Shown: positions 6,827 through 13,912 of the stretch, piece after piece | How the letters are laid out: the number at the start of each line of letters is the position of its first letter | How positions within the stretch are numbered: the stretch's first letter is position 1 | Assembly (NCBI GenBank): GCA_903872255.1 | Contig: CAIQJW010000315.1 | Location: 1-15,193 of the forward strand | Length of the DNA: 15,193 nucleotides | DNA from: an uncultured delta proteobacterium | Lineage (GTDB): Bacteria; Desulfobacterota; Syntrophorhabdia; Syntrophorhabdales; Syntrophorhabdaceae | Direction: 5' to 3' | Program-made: the position numbers and the translations under genes | The notes under the pieces: model-generated | What the model was told of the DNA's origin: nothing | The model's database searches: none | Seen by the model: only the letters and a program-made list of their open reading frames with translations

Positions 6827-6892
6827 TTGTCAAGACAGTTATTTTGATTGAAATCTTGTTTCTTACGATTTGAATGACGATCAAATGAGGTT

Positions 6893-8833
6893 TCAAAAAT
6901 GGAAATTATTCAATCTGAAAATGTAGTTAAATAGGCCTCCGGCAATAATAGCACAGGCGGTGACGGAAAAAATAATGGTGAAGGCCTTCTTCGAACCCTG
7001 CTCTTTAATGATGAGCAAGAAGTTTGTTACACAGGGGATAAAGAGTATCGTGACGATCATGGCAACGACGATTTGCAGATGGTCCATCACGCCGGAGTCT
7101 ACCAGTTTTTTCAACACGGCGATTCCGGCTTCCCCCCTTATGAAGCCCATGATCAGAGACTCGGCAAACTGAGGGGGCAATCCCAGAAATCCTCCGACAA
7201 CGGGTACGGCAAGGTCCTCTACTAAAGCCAGCAAGCCTATTTTTTCCATGACAAAAAGCCCCATGGCACTTATGACAAAAAGTGGTAACGCTTCCCGGAT
7301 AAACAACAACGAACGGTACGATGTCTTTGTGAGCACATTTCTGAGACTCGGGATGCGTATCGGAGAAATCTCCATAATAAAATGTGACGACTCTGCAGGC
7401 ATCAGTTTGCTCAAGATAAACCCGGAGATTATTGTCAGGGCAAAAACAACCCCGAAGACCGTCAGAAAGGCGGCAAAAGAAACCTGGGCCAGAACAACCA
7501 GAATCAGGCTCAATTTGGCAGAACAGGGCACACCGAGAGAGAGAAGAAAGATGGCAATGAAACGTTCTCTTTTGCTATCCAGTACTCTTGTAGATATTGT
7601 AGCCATAGTAACACAAGAAAAGCCTAGCACGATGGGGAGGACCGCCTTGCCGTTGAGCCCTATTTTCCTGAAAGGCCTGTCCAGCAGGATGGAAAGCCGG
7701 GAGAAATAGCTTGAATCCTCAACAAACCCGAAGGTAAAGAAGAAAACGACAATAACGGGCAATACCAGGCCAAATGCCGGAATCACCGCCATATTGTAAA
7801 GTCCGTACTCTCCCGCGATCATATCCCGTATAAATTGAGAGGGAATCATCGCTACAATCTTGTTCAGGTGAGGGGTCACTGCGCCAGCGAAAACATCGTT
7901 CACCAGGAAATCTACCAAAAAGCCTGCAGCAAATTTACCGATGATAAAATAGAGCGCAGCCAGTAAGATGAAGAAAATCAGGGCACCCGCAACGGGTGCC
8001 AGCGCCAGGTCACCAATTCTGTCTAATAAAGGGGTGGTTGTTACCGGTGTAACATGGACTGATTTCGAGCATAGGCCCTCTGCCCACGCGCTGTTTACCC
8101 GATAGACGATGAGGTCAAATGTCTGGTAAAAGGAGTTCCTGGCAGCTTCTATAATGTGTAGGGCATTTTTATTCTCTTGGATTCCACTTGTCCTTTGCGC
8201 CCAGCGCGAGGTCTCTTTCTCATCAGCAAGGGAGAATAGCGCCAGAGCGCGTTTTTTCCATTCCGGATATGTGTTATCCGCCATAAGCCCTGTCAGATTG
8301 TCAACCGCTTTGGCAAGAACCAACGCCAACCGGGAAGGGTACGACACCTTCCTGGCCTTGCTGAGGGCCGAAACCACTGACGCTATCCCCACCCCTTCAG
8401 ATGCGATAGTCTCAATGACGGCAGTTCCCAGCATTTCTTCCAGTGTATGCCGTTTAACCTCTATCCCCTTCTGTGCAGCCTCATCGTTCATATTCACAAC
8501 AAGCACTAAGGGAACGGCCAATTCTGCCAGCAGAGAGGTAAGCACAAGCGACCTTTCCAGGTTCTTTGCGTCAGAGACCTGAATGACCAGGTCAGGCGTT
8601 TCGTCGATCAGAATGGTCCGCGTCACCTTCTCATTATCAGTATTAGAAAAAAGATTATAAACACCGGGCGTGTCGATGATCTCAACCCTTTGCCCTTCAA
8701 CTTTCAGGTCACCCCTTTTGACCTCTACGACTGTGCCGGGATAATGGGATATTGTGACTTTATTATTGACCAGACGGTTAAATATTGTGCTCTTGCCGAC
8801 ATTCGGTAATCCTATCAGTAACACTTTTTTCAA
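6893..8833 (-). CDS. feoB: Ferrous iron transport protein B (FeoB), divergent type
   Basis: This is an inner-membrane Fe(II) importer with an N-terminal G-protein domain. GTPase motifs of the 646-residue protein are G1 GLPNVGKS (8-15), G2 T34 in YPGT, G3 DTPG (54-57) and G4 NMND (114-117). A helical spacer follows, then about eight membrane helices in two Gate-like halves. The cysteine motifs GFSCVTMATISTR and VPCSAKL replace GFGCNVPAIMATR and CSARLPVY of E. coli-type FeoB. At 646 residues it is shorter than the ~770-residue E. coli protein. The start is TTG, preceded after 7 nt by AGGGA; an in-frame TAG just upstream excludes a longer product. No separate feoA is present; an FeoA-like domain is instead fused to the nearby DtxR-type regulator. 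Confidence 0.9.
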   Translation of the reverse strand: MKKVLLIGLPNVGKSTIFNRLVNNKVTISHYPGTVVEVKRGDLKVEGQRVEIIDTPGVYNLFSNTDNEKVTRTILIDETPDLVIQVSDAKNLERSLVLTSLLAELAVPLVLVVNMNDEAAQKGIEVKRHTLEEMLGTAVIETIASEGVGIASVVSALSKARKVSYPSRLALVLAKAVDNLTGLMADNTYPEWKKRALALFSLADEKETSRWAQRTSGIQENKNALHIIEAARNSFYQTFDLIVYRVNSAWAEGLCSKSVHVTPVTTTPLLDRIGDLALAPVAGALIFFILLAALYFIIGKFAAGFLVDFLVNDVFAGAVTPHLNKIVAMIPSQFIRDMIAGEYGLYNMAVIPAFGLVLPVIVVFFFTFGFVEDSSYFSRLSILLDRPFRKIGLNGKAVLPIVLGFSCVTMATISTRVLDSKRERFIAIFLLSLGVPCSAKLSLILVVLAQVSFAAFLTVFGVVFALTIISGFILSKLMPAESSHFIMEISPIRIPSLRNVLTKTSYRSLLFIREALPLFVISAMGLFVMEKIGLLALVEDLAVPVVGGFLGLPPQFAESLIMGFIRGEAGIAVLKKLVDSGVMDHLQIVVAMIVTILFIPCVTNFLLIIKEQGSKKAFTIIFSVTACAIIAGGLFNYIFRLNNFHF

Positions 8834-8862
8834 TATCTATCCCTTCGCATGATATCTTTCAT
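8830..8862 (-). CDS. Possible 10-codon leader peptide coupled to feoB
   Basis: ATG at 8862 with AGGA 6 nt upstream encodes MKDIMRRDRY. Its TGA overlaps the feoB TTG start as TTGA. The same frame is open further upstream from ATG at 8974 (48 codons). A well-spaced Shine-Dalgarno sequence and the overlap suggest translational coupling that could help initiation at the weak TTG. It is too short to judge by homology and may be chance. Confidence 0.25.
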   Translation of the reverse strand: MKDIMRRDRY

Positions 8863-8970
8863 ACCGAATCCTGCACGAGGCGTACACAATTGCGTTGTCC
8901 GGGGCCACGCTGCCGGGGGCGTTGTGAGTCGGCACGTAACCGGAACGTTTTACTGCGTACGATACTGCCT

Positions 8971-8998
8971 ATCATAAAGAAACAGACTTAAAATTCAA
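8971..8998 (-). promoter_or_regulatory. feoB: Candidate sigma-70-type promoter for feoB
   Basis: TTGAAT (8998-8993, four of six to TTGACA) is followed after 16 bp by TATGAT (8976-8971, five of six to TATAAT). The start would be near 8964, leaving a leader of about 130 nt before feoB. The long leader leaves room for post-transcriptional control. Confidence 0.35.
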
Positions 8999-9005
8999 AG
9001 AGATA

Positions 9006-9074
9006 CCGGCGCTCAGATTGTCTCGGATGAAATATCGACAGAATATTATTTCATGACAAAGGACACAGCGCCGG
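9006..9074. repeat. Nested inverted repeats downstream of the receiver gene
   Basis: An outer pair CCGGCGCT (9006-9013) and AGCGCCGG (9067-9074) encloses an inner perfect pair ATGAAATA (9027-9034) and TATTTCAT (9047-9054) with a 12-nt loop. Both are exact 8-bp complements on a common centre region. No T-run follows on either strand, so it is not a standard intrinsic terminator. It could fold at the 3' end of the kinase-receiver transcript or bind a protein upstream of feoB. Confidence 0.45.
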
Positions 9075-9091
9075 CGTTGGGGATCTCCTTT

Positions 9092-9487
9092 TCATTCAAT
9101 CAACTTCAACCTGCGCAGTTCACTTAGCAGCTTAGCTTTATCGACGGGTTTGGTCAGGTAAATGTCGCACTGGTCCCTGAAGGAAGCTAAAATATTCTCC
9201 GAGTCGCTCAAAGCCGTCGTCATAACAACCTTGACTCCCTTGATCGAGATGATCCCTTTCGCCTCTTCCAGGGCGCGGATTTGCCGGAGCGCCTCATGCC
9301 CATCCATCTCCGGCATCATGATGTCGAGGCACATGAGGTCGTAAGGTTCACCGGCATCGATGGCAGCGCGTGCGGCATCCACGGCCTTCTGGCCGTCAAG
9401 GGCGGCATCACACGGGCCATAGTGTTTCAGGATTTCCTTCAAATAAAAACTGCTCGTGGGGTCATCCTCAACAATGAGTGTTTTCAT
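9092..9487 (-). CDS. Single-domain CheY-like response regulator
   Basis: This 131-residue stand-alone receiver has no output domain. Key residues are the acidic pair D8/D9, phospho-acceptor D55 in LDIMMPEMDG, the Thr of VMTTA (T91) and K113 in LTKP, so it should be phosphorylatable. It lies 19 bp downstream of the hybrid kinase and has a strong ribosome-binding site (AAAGGAG, 8 nt before ATG). It is therefore probably co-transcribed and the terminal acceptor from the kinase's Hpt domain. Without an output domain it likely acts by protein-protein contact, for example on a motor, a cytoskeletal partner or another kinase. Confidence 0.9.
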   Translation of the reverse strand: MKTLIVEDDPTSSFYLKEILKHYGPCDAALDGQKAVDAARAAIDAGEPYDLMCLDIMMPEMDGHEALRQIRALEEAKGIISIKGVKVVMTTALSDSENILASFRDQCDIYLTKPVDKAKLLSELRRLKLIE

Positions 9488-9506
9488 GTCTATTGCTCCT
9501 TTCCTT

Positions 9507-12452
9507 TTATGTATGGTTCAACAATTCATTAATAGCTTCCCTCAGCCGGGCGAACCGGGCCTCCATCTCCGGCAGGAGCTTTGCGACTGCGGATAAGTTC
9601 CCGGCCTTGCCTGCCTGTTCCATCTGGAGGGCTACCTCGCACAAAGCCTCGCCACCGACATTGGCCGCCGCTCCTTTGATGCTGTGGGCCTGACGCGTAA
9701 CGCTCGGGGTGTCATTGGCCTTAAGAAAGCCTTTCAGTTCCTCGATCTGCCCGGGAATGTGCTCCAGGAACATCCTGGCCAGCGAGCGTGCCAGATCTTC
9801 GTCGTCCATCACACGGGCCATCATACCCGCTTTGTCGAAGACCAACGCCTGAGGTTCCGTTGCGGCAACAGGGGCAGCACCAGCGGTTTGTTCCCCGCCT
9901 CCGGCTTTCTTCGGCAGCCATTTTTCCAGCGTCAGCGCCAGGTCCTTGGGGGAAACGGGCTTCGATGTGTAATCGTTCATCCCTGCTTCCAGGCATTTCT
10001 CCCGGTCTCCCTGCATGGCGTTGGCAGTCATGGCAATGATGGGGACCTGGTGATTGCGGACTGCGGATTCGGGTTGACGGATGCGGCGCGTAGCCTCCAG
10101 TCCGTCCATCTCGGGCATCTGGACGTCCATGAGCACCAGGTCGTAGGGGAGGGTTTCAAGGGCCTTGATGGCTTCGGCACCATTGGCCACGACATCGGTG
10201 TGCACGCCCAGTTTCTTCAGGATGCCTACAGCGACTTCCTGGTTGAAGATATTATCTTCGGCCAAAAGAATGCGCGCTGCGCCCCGGCGCATCTCACGGA
10301 CTGTGTGGCGCGTGATAATGGGTTGTGCCGGCTCTTTAGAGGGTGGACCGGTCATGACGGCCGAGAGGCAGCCGAAAAGCTCCGATTGACGGGCCGGCTT
10401 GGTCAGATAGCCGGCAAAACCGATCTCCTCCATTTTCTTGGTATCGCCCCTTTGGCCCACAGAGGAGAAAAGCACCAGGCGGGTATCCTTGAGCGTTTCA
10501 TCCGCCTTGATGGCTGAGCCCAGGGTCGCGCCGTCCATGTCGGGCATCTGCATGTCGATAATGGCTATCTGGAAGGGGTCCTTCGCGTCTTTTGCCAAAG
10601 AGAGTGCCTTAAGGGCCGTGGGGCCGTCGGGGGCCTCTTCCGCTCTTAAGCCCCAGGCGGTAAACTGGGCCATGAGCACCTCGCAATTGGTGGCGTTGTC
10701 GTCCACGATCAGGATATGTACCCCGCGAATCTCAGCGGGAGGGAGGATCTCTGTTTGTGCTCCCTCGGCCCACTTGGTGAGGCGCACTGTGAACCAGAAC
10801 TCGGATCCGAGCCCTTCTTCGCTACTTACACCGACCTCGCCGCCCATCATCTCGGCTAACTGCTTCGAGATGGCGAGACCCAATCCGGTGCCGCCGTACC
10901 TGCGGGTGGTTGAGGCATCGGCCTGGGTGAACTTCTGGAAGAGGAGTTCCCGCTTGTCTACCAGGATACCGATGCCGGTGTCCTTGATGGAGAAGCGGAT
11001 CAGGGCCTCGTTGTCAGTCTCCGACATGAGGGAAGCCCGTACAGCGATCTCACCTTCGTGAGTGAACTTGAGCGCGTTGCCTGTCAGGTTGGTGAGGATC
11101 TGGCGCAGACGGCCGGGGTCACCCTTCAGATAAGCAGGCACTTCCGGTGAAGCGGCACAGATAAACTCAAGGCCCTTTTCCTGGGCGCGCAAGGCCATCG
11201 TGGAAGCGAAGTCGTCGAGAAGGGCACGTAGGTCGAAGTTCAGTATTTCCAGATCGAGCTTGCCTGCCTCGATCTTGGAGAAGTCGAGGATGTCGTTTAT
11301 GAGTGCCAGCAGGGATTCTCCGCTTACCCGTATGATCTCGGCATAGCGGCGCTGGTCCTCGTTCAGATCCGTATCCAGCATAAGCCCCGCCATGCCGATG
11401 ACACCGTTCATAGGGGTACGGATCTCGTGGCTCATGTTGGCGAGGAACTCGCTCTTTGCGCGGTTGGCCAGTTCAGCCTGGATCGCCATCTGGTTAGATA
11501 AGGCGGTGGCGGCTTCGAGCTGGCGGTTGGTCTCTATCAGCCTTTCTTCCGCCAGTTTGCGTGAGGTAATATCCAAAACCGCAAGCACCACGTGGTTCCC
11601 GCTATTTAGGACAACAGGGGACGCCCCGATCGAAAGATGGAACTCGCGCACCCTCCCATTGATGATAAGCTTGGTCGTCGCCTCCACTTCCCGTAATGTT
11701 TCGCCCGTGCGCAGGACCGTGGAAACGGTCTTTCGCATGGAGCACTGCGAACAGGCTTCGGAGTGGCCACACCCCTCAGGGAGACTCATCGCGTGGAAGC
11801 AACCCATACCGTCCCCCAGTTGACGGTCGAGGAGGTCCGCCGCGTCCTTGCCAATAAAATCGCTCACCGCCTTATTGACACGGACTACCGTGCCATTTTC
11901 GTCGAAGAGCAGCATGCCGACCTGGGCAGTATTAAAGATGGCCTGCATGTTGGTCCGTTCCAGGAGTTCTTCTGTCTTCTCGATCAGCTTATTCGAAAGC
12001 CGATCGGCGTGGATGGCATCGAACTTCCCCTCGTCAGGCAGAACAGGGATCTGCCCTTCGGTTGACCGTTCCAGAATTTGGCTGATACTCTCCAAAAGGA
12101 TTTCCGTGCCTGGTGGTATTGGTGGTATTGCCAGAATAAGGGCGGCGCCGAGCGATTGGCAGAATTCCTTCTCCTTCGGATCCGTAAATTCGCTGGTGAG
12201 GAAGATAAGAGGAATATGTTTCAGTTGTTCGTCACGTTTAACTTCGTAACACAACCGATACCCATCCATCTGCGGCATCAGGACGTCAGAGATGATCAGA
12301 TCAAATGTGCCCGCCCGGAGCTTCACCAAAGCCTCGATACCGTTCTCGGCGGTCATGGTTTCGTAGCCGTTCCCACGAAGCACGCCTGCGAGAAGTTTAC
12401 GGATTACTTGACTATCATCAACAATAAGGATACGTTTGCCTTGATTATCCAC
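9507..12452 (-). CDS. Hybrid histidine kinase: REC-PAS-HisKA-HATPase-REC-REC-Hpt
   Basis: This is a soluble-looking phosphorelay kinase with no membrane helices. The chosen start is GTG at 12452, which has AAAGGAG 5 nt upstream and begins VDNQGKRILIVDD. A TTG 25 codons upstream (12527) would translate through a palindrome and add unconserved residues. In the 981-residue numbering, REC1 (~6-125) has D56 but Ile at ~109 where Lys is expected. PAS (~165-297) carries C218-x9-C228-x5-C234-x2-C237. HisKA has H342 in SHEIRTP. HATPase has N459, DTGIG (491-495) and GGTGLGL (520-526). REC2 has D633 and K685, REC3 D776 and K831, and Hpt H923 in HSIKGAAANVG. The relay could run from H342 through a receiver to H923 and then to the adjacent CheY-like protein. 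Expression is probably sigma-54 dependent. Confidence 0.93.
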   Translation of the reverse strand: MDNQGKRILIVDDSQVIRKLLAGVLRGNGYETMTAENGIEALVKLRAGTFDLIISDVLMPQMDGYRLCYEVKRDEQLKHIPLIFLTSEFTDPKEKEFCQSLGAALILAIPPIPPGTEILLESISQILERSTEGQIPVLPDEGKFDAIHADRLSNKLIEKTEELLERTNMQAIFNTAQVGMLLFDENGTVVRVNKAVSDFIGKDAADLLDRQLGDGMGCFHAMSLPEGCGHSEACSQCSMRKTVSTVLRTGETLREVEATTKLIINGRVREFHLSIGASPVVLNSGNHVVLAVLDITSRKLAEERLIETNRQLEAATALSNQMAIQAELANRAKSEFLANMSHEIRTPMNGVIGMAGLMLDTDLNEDQRRYAEIIRVSGESLLALINDILDFSKIEAGKLDLEILNFDLRALLDDFASTMALRAQEKGLEFICAASPEVPAYLKGDPGRLRQILTNLTGNALKFTHEGEIAVRASLMSETDNEALIRFSIKDTGIGILVDKRELLFQKFTQADASTTRRYGGTGLGLAISKQLAEMMGGEVGVSSEEGLGSEFWFTVRLTKWAEGAQTEILPPAEIRGVHILIVDDNATNCEVLMAQFTAWGLRAEEAPDGPTALKALSLAKDAKDPFQIAIIDMQMPDMDGATLGSAIKADETLKDTRLVLFSSVGQRGDTKKMEEIGFAGYLTKPARQSELFGCLSAVMTGPPSKEPAQPIITRHTVREMRRGAARILLAEDNIFNQEVAVGILKKLGVHTDVVANGAEAIKALETLPYDLVLMDVQMPEMDGLEATRRIRQPESAVRNHQVPIIAMTANAMQGDREKCLEAGMNDYTSKPVSPKDLALTLEKWLPKKAGGGEQTAGAAPVAATEPQALVFDKAGMMARVMDDEDLARSLARMFLEHIPGQIEELKGFLKANDTPSVTRQAHSIKGAAANVGGEALCEVALQMEQAGKAGNLSAVAKLLPEMEARFARLREAINELLNHT

Positions 12453-12472
12453 TGGGTCTCCTTTATCTGCGC

Positions 12473-12509
12473 TCCGCGGAATGCCCGACCAGGTCTGGCA
12501 TTCCGCGGA
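12473..12509. repeat. 37-bp near-perfect palindrome in the kinase leader
   Basis: TCCGCGGAATGCC (12473-12485) and GGCATTCCGCGGA (12497-12509) are exact inverted copies. The inside (GACC-a-GGTC, 12487-12495) is also palindromic, leaving one mismatched position (12486/12496). Each arm contains the self-palindrome TCCGCGGA. It lies between the sigma-54 promoter and the ribosome-binding site, 20 bp before the GTG start. No T-run follows on either strand, so a simple terminator is unlikely. It could be an operator for a dimeric regulator, an RNA hairpin in the leader, or a REP-like mobile palindrome. Confidence 0.7.
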
Positions 12510-12578
12510 CCTTCTTTGCTTCGCCAAAGAGTTGTCAATCTTGTCTCAATCAACCTCACCTTTACCATACGCGCTTAT

Positions 12579-12608
12579 ATTGTGCCAAAAACCGCAACAA
12601 TTGTGCCA
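12579..12608 (-). promoter_or_regulatory. Sigma-54 (RpoN) -24/-12 promoter with duplicated -24 element
   Basis: On the minus strand TGGCAC (12608-12603), five bases (AATTG), then TTGC (12597-12594) reproduce the sigma-54 pattern TGGCAC-N5-TTGC with exact spacing. Transcription would begin near 12583 and read toward the kinase with a leader of about 130 nt. A second TGGCACAAT lies exactly 21 bp downstream (12587-12579), where the -12 part is degenerate (AAGC). Sigma-54 promoters need an enhancer-binding activator; no such gene is in the window. The motif is in a non-coding gap and correctly oriented, which supports it. Confidence 0.6.
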
Positions 12609-12652
12609 TTCCAGATAATGGACGAGATTTTCCGGCACATGGCAAGAACGTT

Positions 12653-13870
12653 TTAAACCGGCAGATCACCCGGTCTTTCTGCAAGACACGCTGCCATCCG
12701 CTTTATTTCCTGACTCTGCGCCGAACCCGGAGACAACGCCACAAAAGGTGTGATCCTGTTTATGGACTTGAGAATATCGTCGCTGGTTGCTATGGTTCCG
12801 AGCAGTGTATTTTCAATGCGCAGATACTGTCCTACCACCTTCTGAAGATTGTGGACAATTTTCAGGTCCCCGTCGCCATTCACCATGCTGCCAACAATCT
12901 TGAAGCGCTGACGGGTCAGCACGACGGCAAAGGCATGACGTGCCGTATGTCCGTCTTCCAAATTATCAATGATGGTGCGCAACTTCTGTGGATCGAAGCC
13001 GGATTTGCTGAGAAAGGCGGCAAGCCCGGAGCGTTTCAGGTCGTGAAAGAATGCAGACTTGATAAAACTATAGGCATTCTGAAGTGAGGTCACCTGGGGT
13101 GTCACGACGATGATCTTGTCATCGGCAAGCCGGTACAGATCGAGCGTCGCATCGCTCATACCGGCACCCAGGTCGATCACCAGGCAGTCGGTATCGATTT
13201 GCCTGACATCATTCAACAGACGAGCCATTTCCCCCGTCAGGTAGGCATCCACCTTGTTCTGCGCCCCGCACACCAGGTGCAGTCCCGGATAGGCGGTGGA
13301 AACGGTGACCTCGTCAAGGGACCGCTCTTTACGCAGATAGTCCTCGAGGGAAAGACTTACCCTGGTTATGCCCAACAGGGTATTACAGTTGCAATTACCG
13401 ATATCACCATCAAAAAGGGTGACGTTCTTCAGCAAGCGCGATAAAGCAAGGGCAAGGTTGACCGAGACAATTGTCTTACCAACTCCTCCCTTGCCTCCAC
13501 CAATGGCAATTGTTTTGCCGGCCCTCACCCTTCCGAAGTCAGGGGAAATCGTCTCTTCACGTTCCCCGCCGATCCCCGCACCTGTATCCTGCAGGGGCCC
13601 CGACCAGTTCTTCGCCGTTTTGGCGATCCACACCCTGACCACTCTACTGCCATCATGGGCAAGTTCTGACCGCATCAGTTCGCCGATGAGCTCTATCTGA
13701 TTGTCTGTCGCAGGATCGAGGAGCAGGAACTCGAAGTTCCCGCGACTCAACCTCTTTATGGTTTCGTCCGTAAAGCCCGTGGTGCATTCTACTTGCAGCC
13801 CTTCGGATGATATGTCCAAGACATCGTAACCCGTGCCATCAAAAACGAACTTGGCTCTTATCGCGTCCAT
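12653..13870 (-). CDS. MinD/ParA-type ATPase with N-terminal PilZ-like domain
   Basis: This 405-residue protein probably acts as a dimerising, positioning ATPase of the FlhG/MinD type. The first ~85 residues look like a PilZ barrel: YDVLDISSEGLQVEC (15-29) carries the DxSxxG motif, followed by ELIGELMRSE and VVRVWIA strands. The upstream RxxxR arm of c-di-GMP-binding PilZ domains is not evident. The ATPase domain has deviant Walker A GGGKGGVGKT (124-133, signature lysine K127), a Walker A'-like FDGDIGNCN (153-161) and Walker B VIDLGAG (231-237). TSLQNAYSFIKSAF (261-274) resembles the region after Walker B in this ATPase subfamily. No C-terminal amphipathic MinD helix is clear. ATG has AGGGG 6 nt upstream. 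It follows the actin-like gene by 42 bp, so they are likely an operon. Confidence 0.8.
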   Translation of the reverse strand: MDAIRAKFVFDGTGYDVLDISSEGLQVECTTGFTDETIKRLSRGNFEFLLLDPATDNQIELIGELMRSELAHDGSRVVRVWIAKTAKNWSGPLQDTGAGIGGEREETISPDFGRVRAGKTIAIGGGKGGVGKTIVSVNLALALSRLLKNVTLFDGDIGNCNCNTLLGITRVSLSLEDYLRKERSLDEVTVSTAYPGLHLVCGAQNKVDAYLTGEMARLLNDVRQIDTDCLVIDLGAGMSDATLDLYRLADDKIIVVTPQVTSLQNAYSFIKSAFFHDLKRSGLAAFLSKSGFDPQKLRTIIDNLEDGHTARHAFAVVLTRQRFKIVGSMVNGDGDLKIVHNLQKVVGQYLRIENTLLGTIATSDDILKSINRITPFVALSPGSAQSQEIKRMAACLAERPGDLPV

Positions 13871-13912
13871 TATTCACCCCTGAACGTAGGAACGACAGAG
13901 GCATAATCCATC

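Larger units (their letters stand above)
8834..9091. other. 258-bp gap between the receiver gene and feoB
   Basis: It holds nested inverted repeats next to the receiver stop, a candidate promoter for feoB and a possible leader peptide, described separately. I looked for a Fur box or DtxR-type palindrome near the promoter and found none convincing. There is an unused AAGGAG just after the receiver stop with no start codon at proper spacing. Confidence 0.5.
12453..12652. promoter_or_regulatory. Regulatory gap upstream of the hybrid kinase
   Basis: These 200 bp separate the MinD-like gene from the kinase start. Going toward the kinase they hold a sigma-54-type promoter, a second copy of its -24 element, a near-repeat (GATTGAGACAA / GATTGACAAC, around 12535-12553), a 37-bp palindrome and a strong Shine-Dalgarno sequence (12458-12464). 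No terminator for the MinD-like gene is obvious, so readthrough from the actin/MinD genes may add to the sigma-54 input. Confidence 0.5.

Noticed and set aside
6805..6833. TTGACA and TATAGG upstream of parA as a promoter
   Set aside because: The -35 is perfect but the only -10-like sequence is 13 bp away, too close for a sigma-70 promoter; nothing suitable lies at 16-18 bp.
6868..6886. ATTTGA-TCAAAT inverted repeat after feoB as a terminator
   Set aside because: The six-base AT-rich stem is weak and no T-run follows on the minus strand.
9684..10517. 277-codon plus-strand open frame antisense to the hybrid kinase
   Set aside because: It lies wholly opposite strong kinase domains (REC2, REC3, Hpt) and its translation has no recognisable motif; long antisense frames are expected in such GC-rich coding DNA.
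12453..12527. TTG start 25 codons upstream for the hybrid kinase
   Set aside because: It has no Shine-Dalgarno sequence, would translate through the 37-bp palindrome, and the GTG at 12452 has AAAGGAG at ideal spacing directly before conserved receiver sequence.
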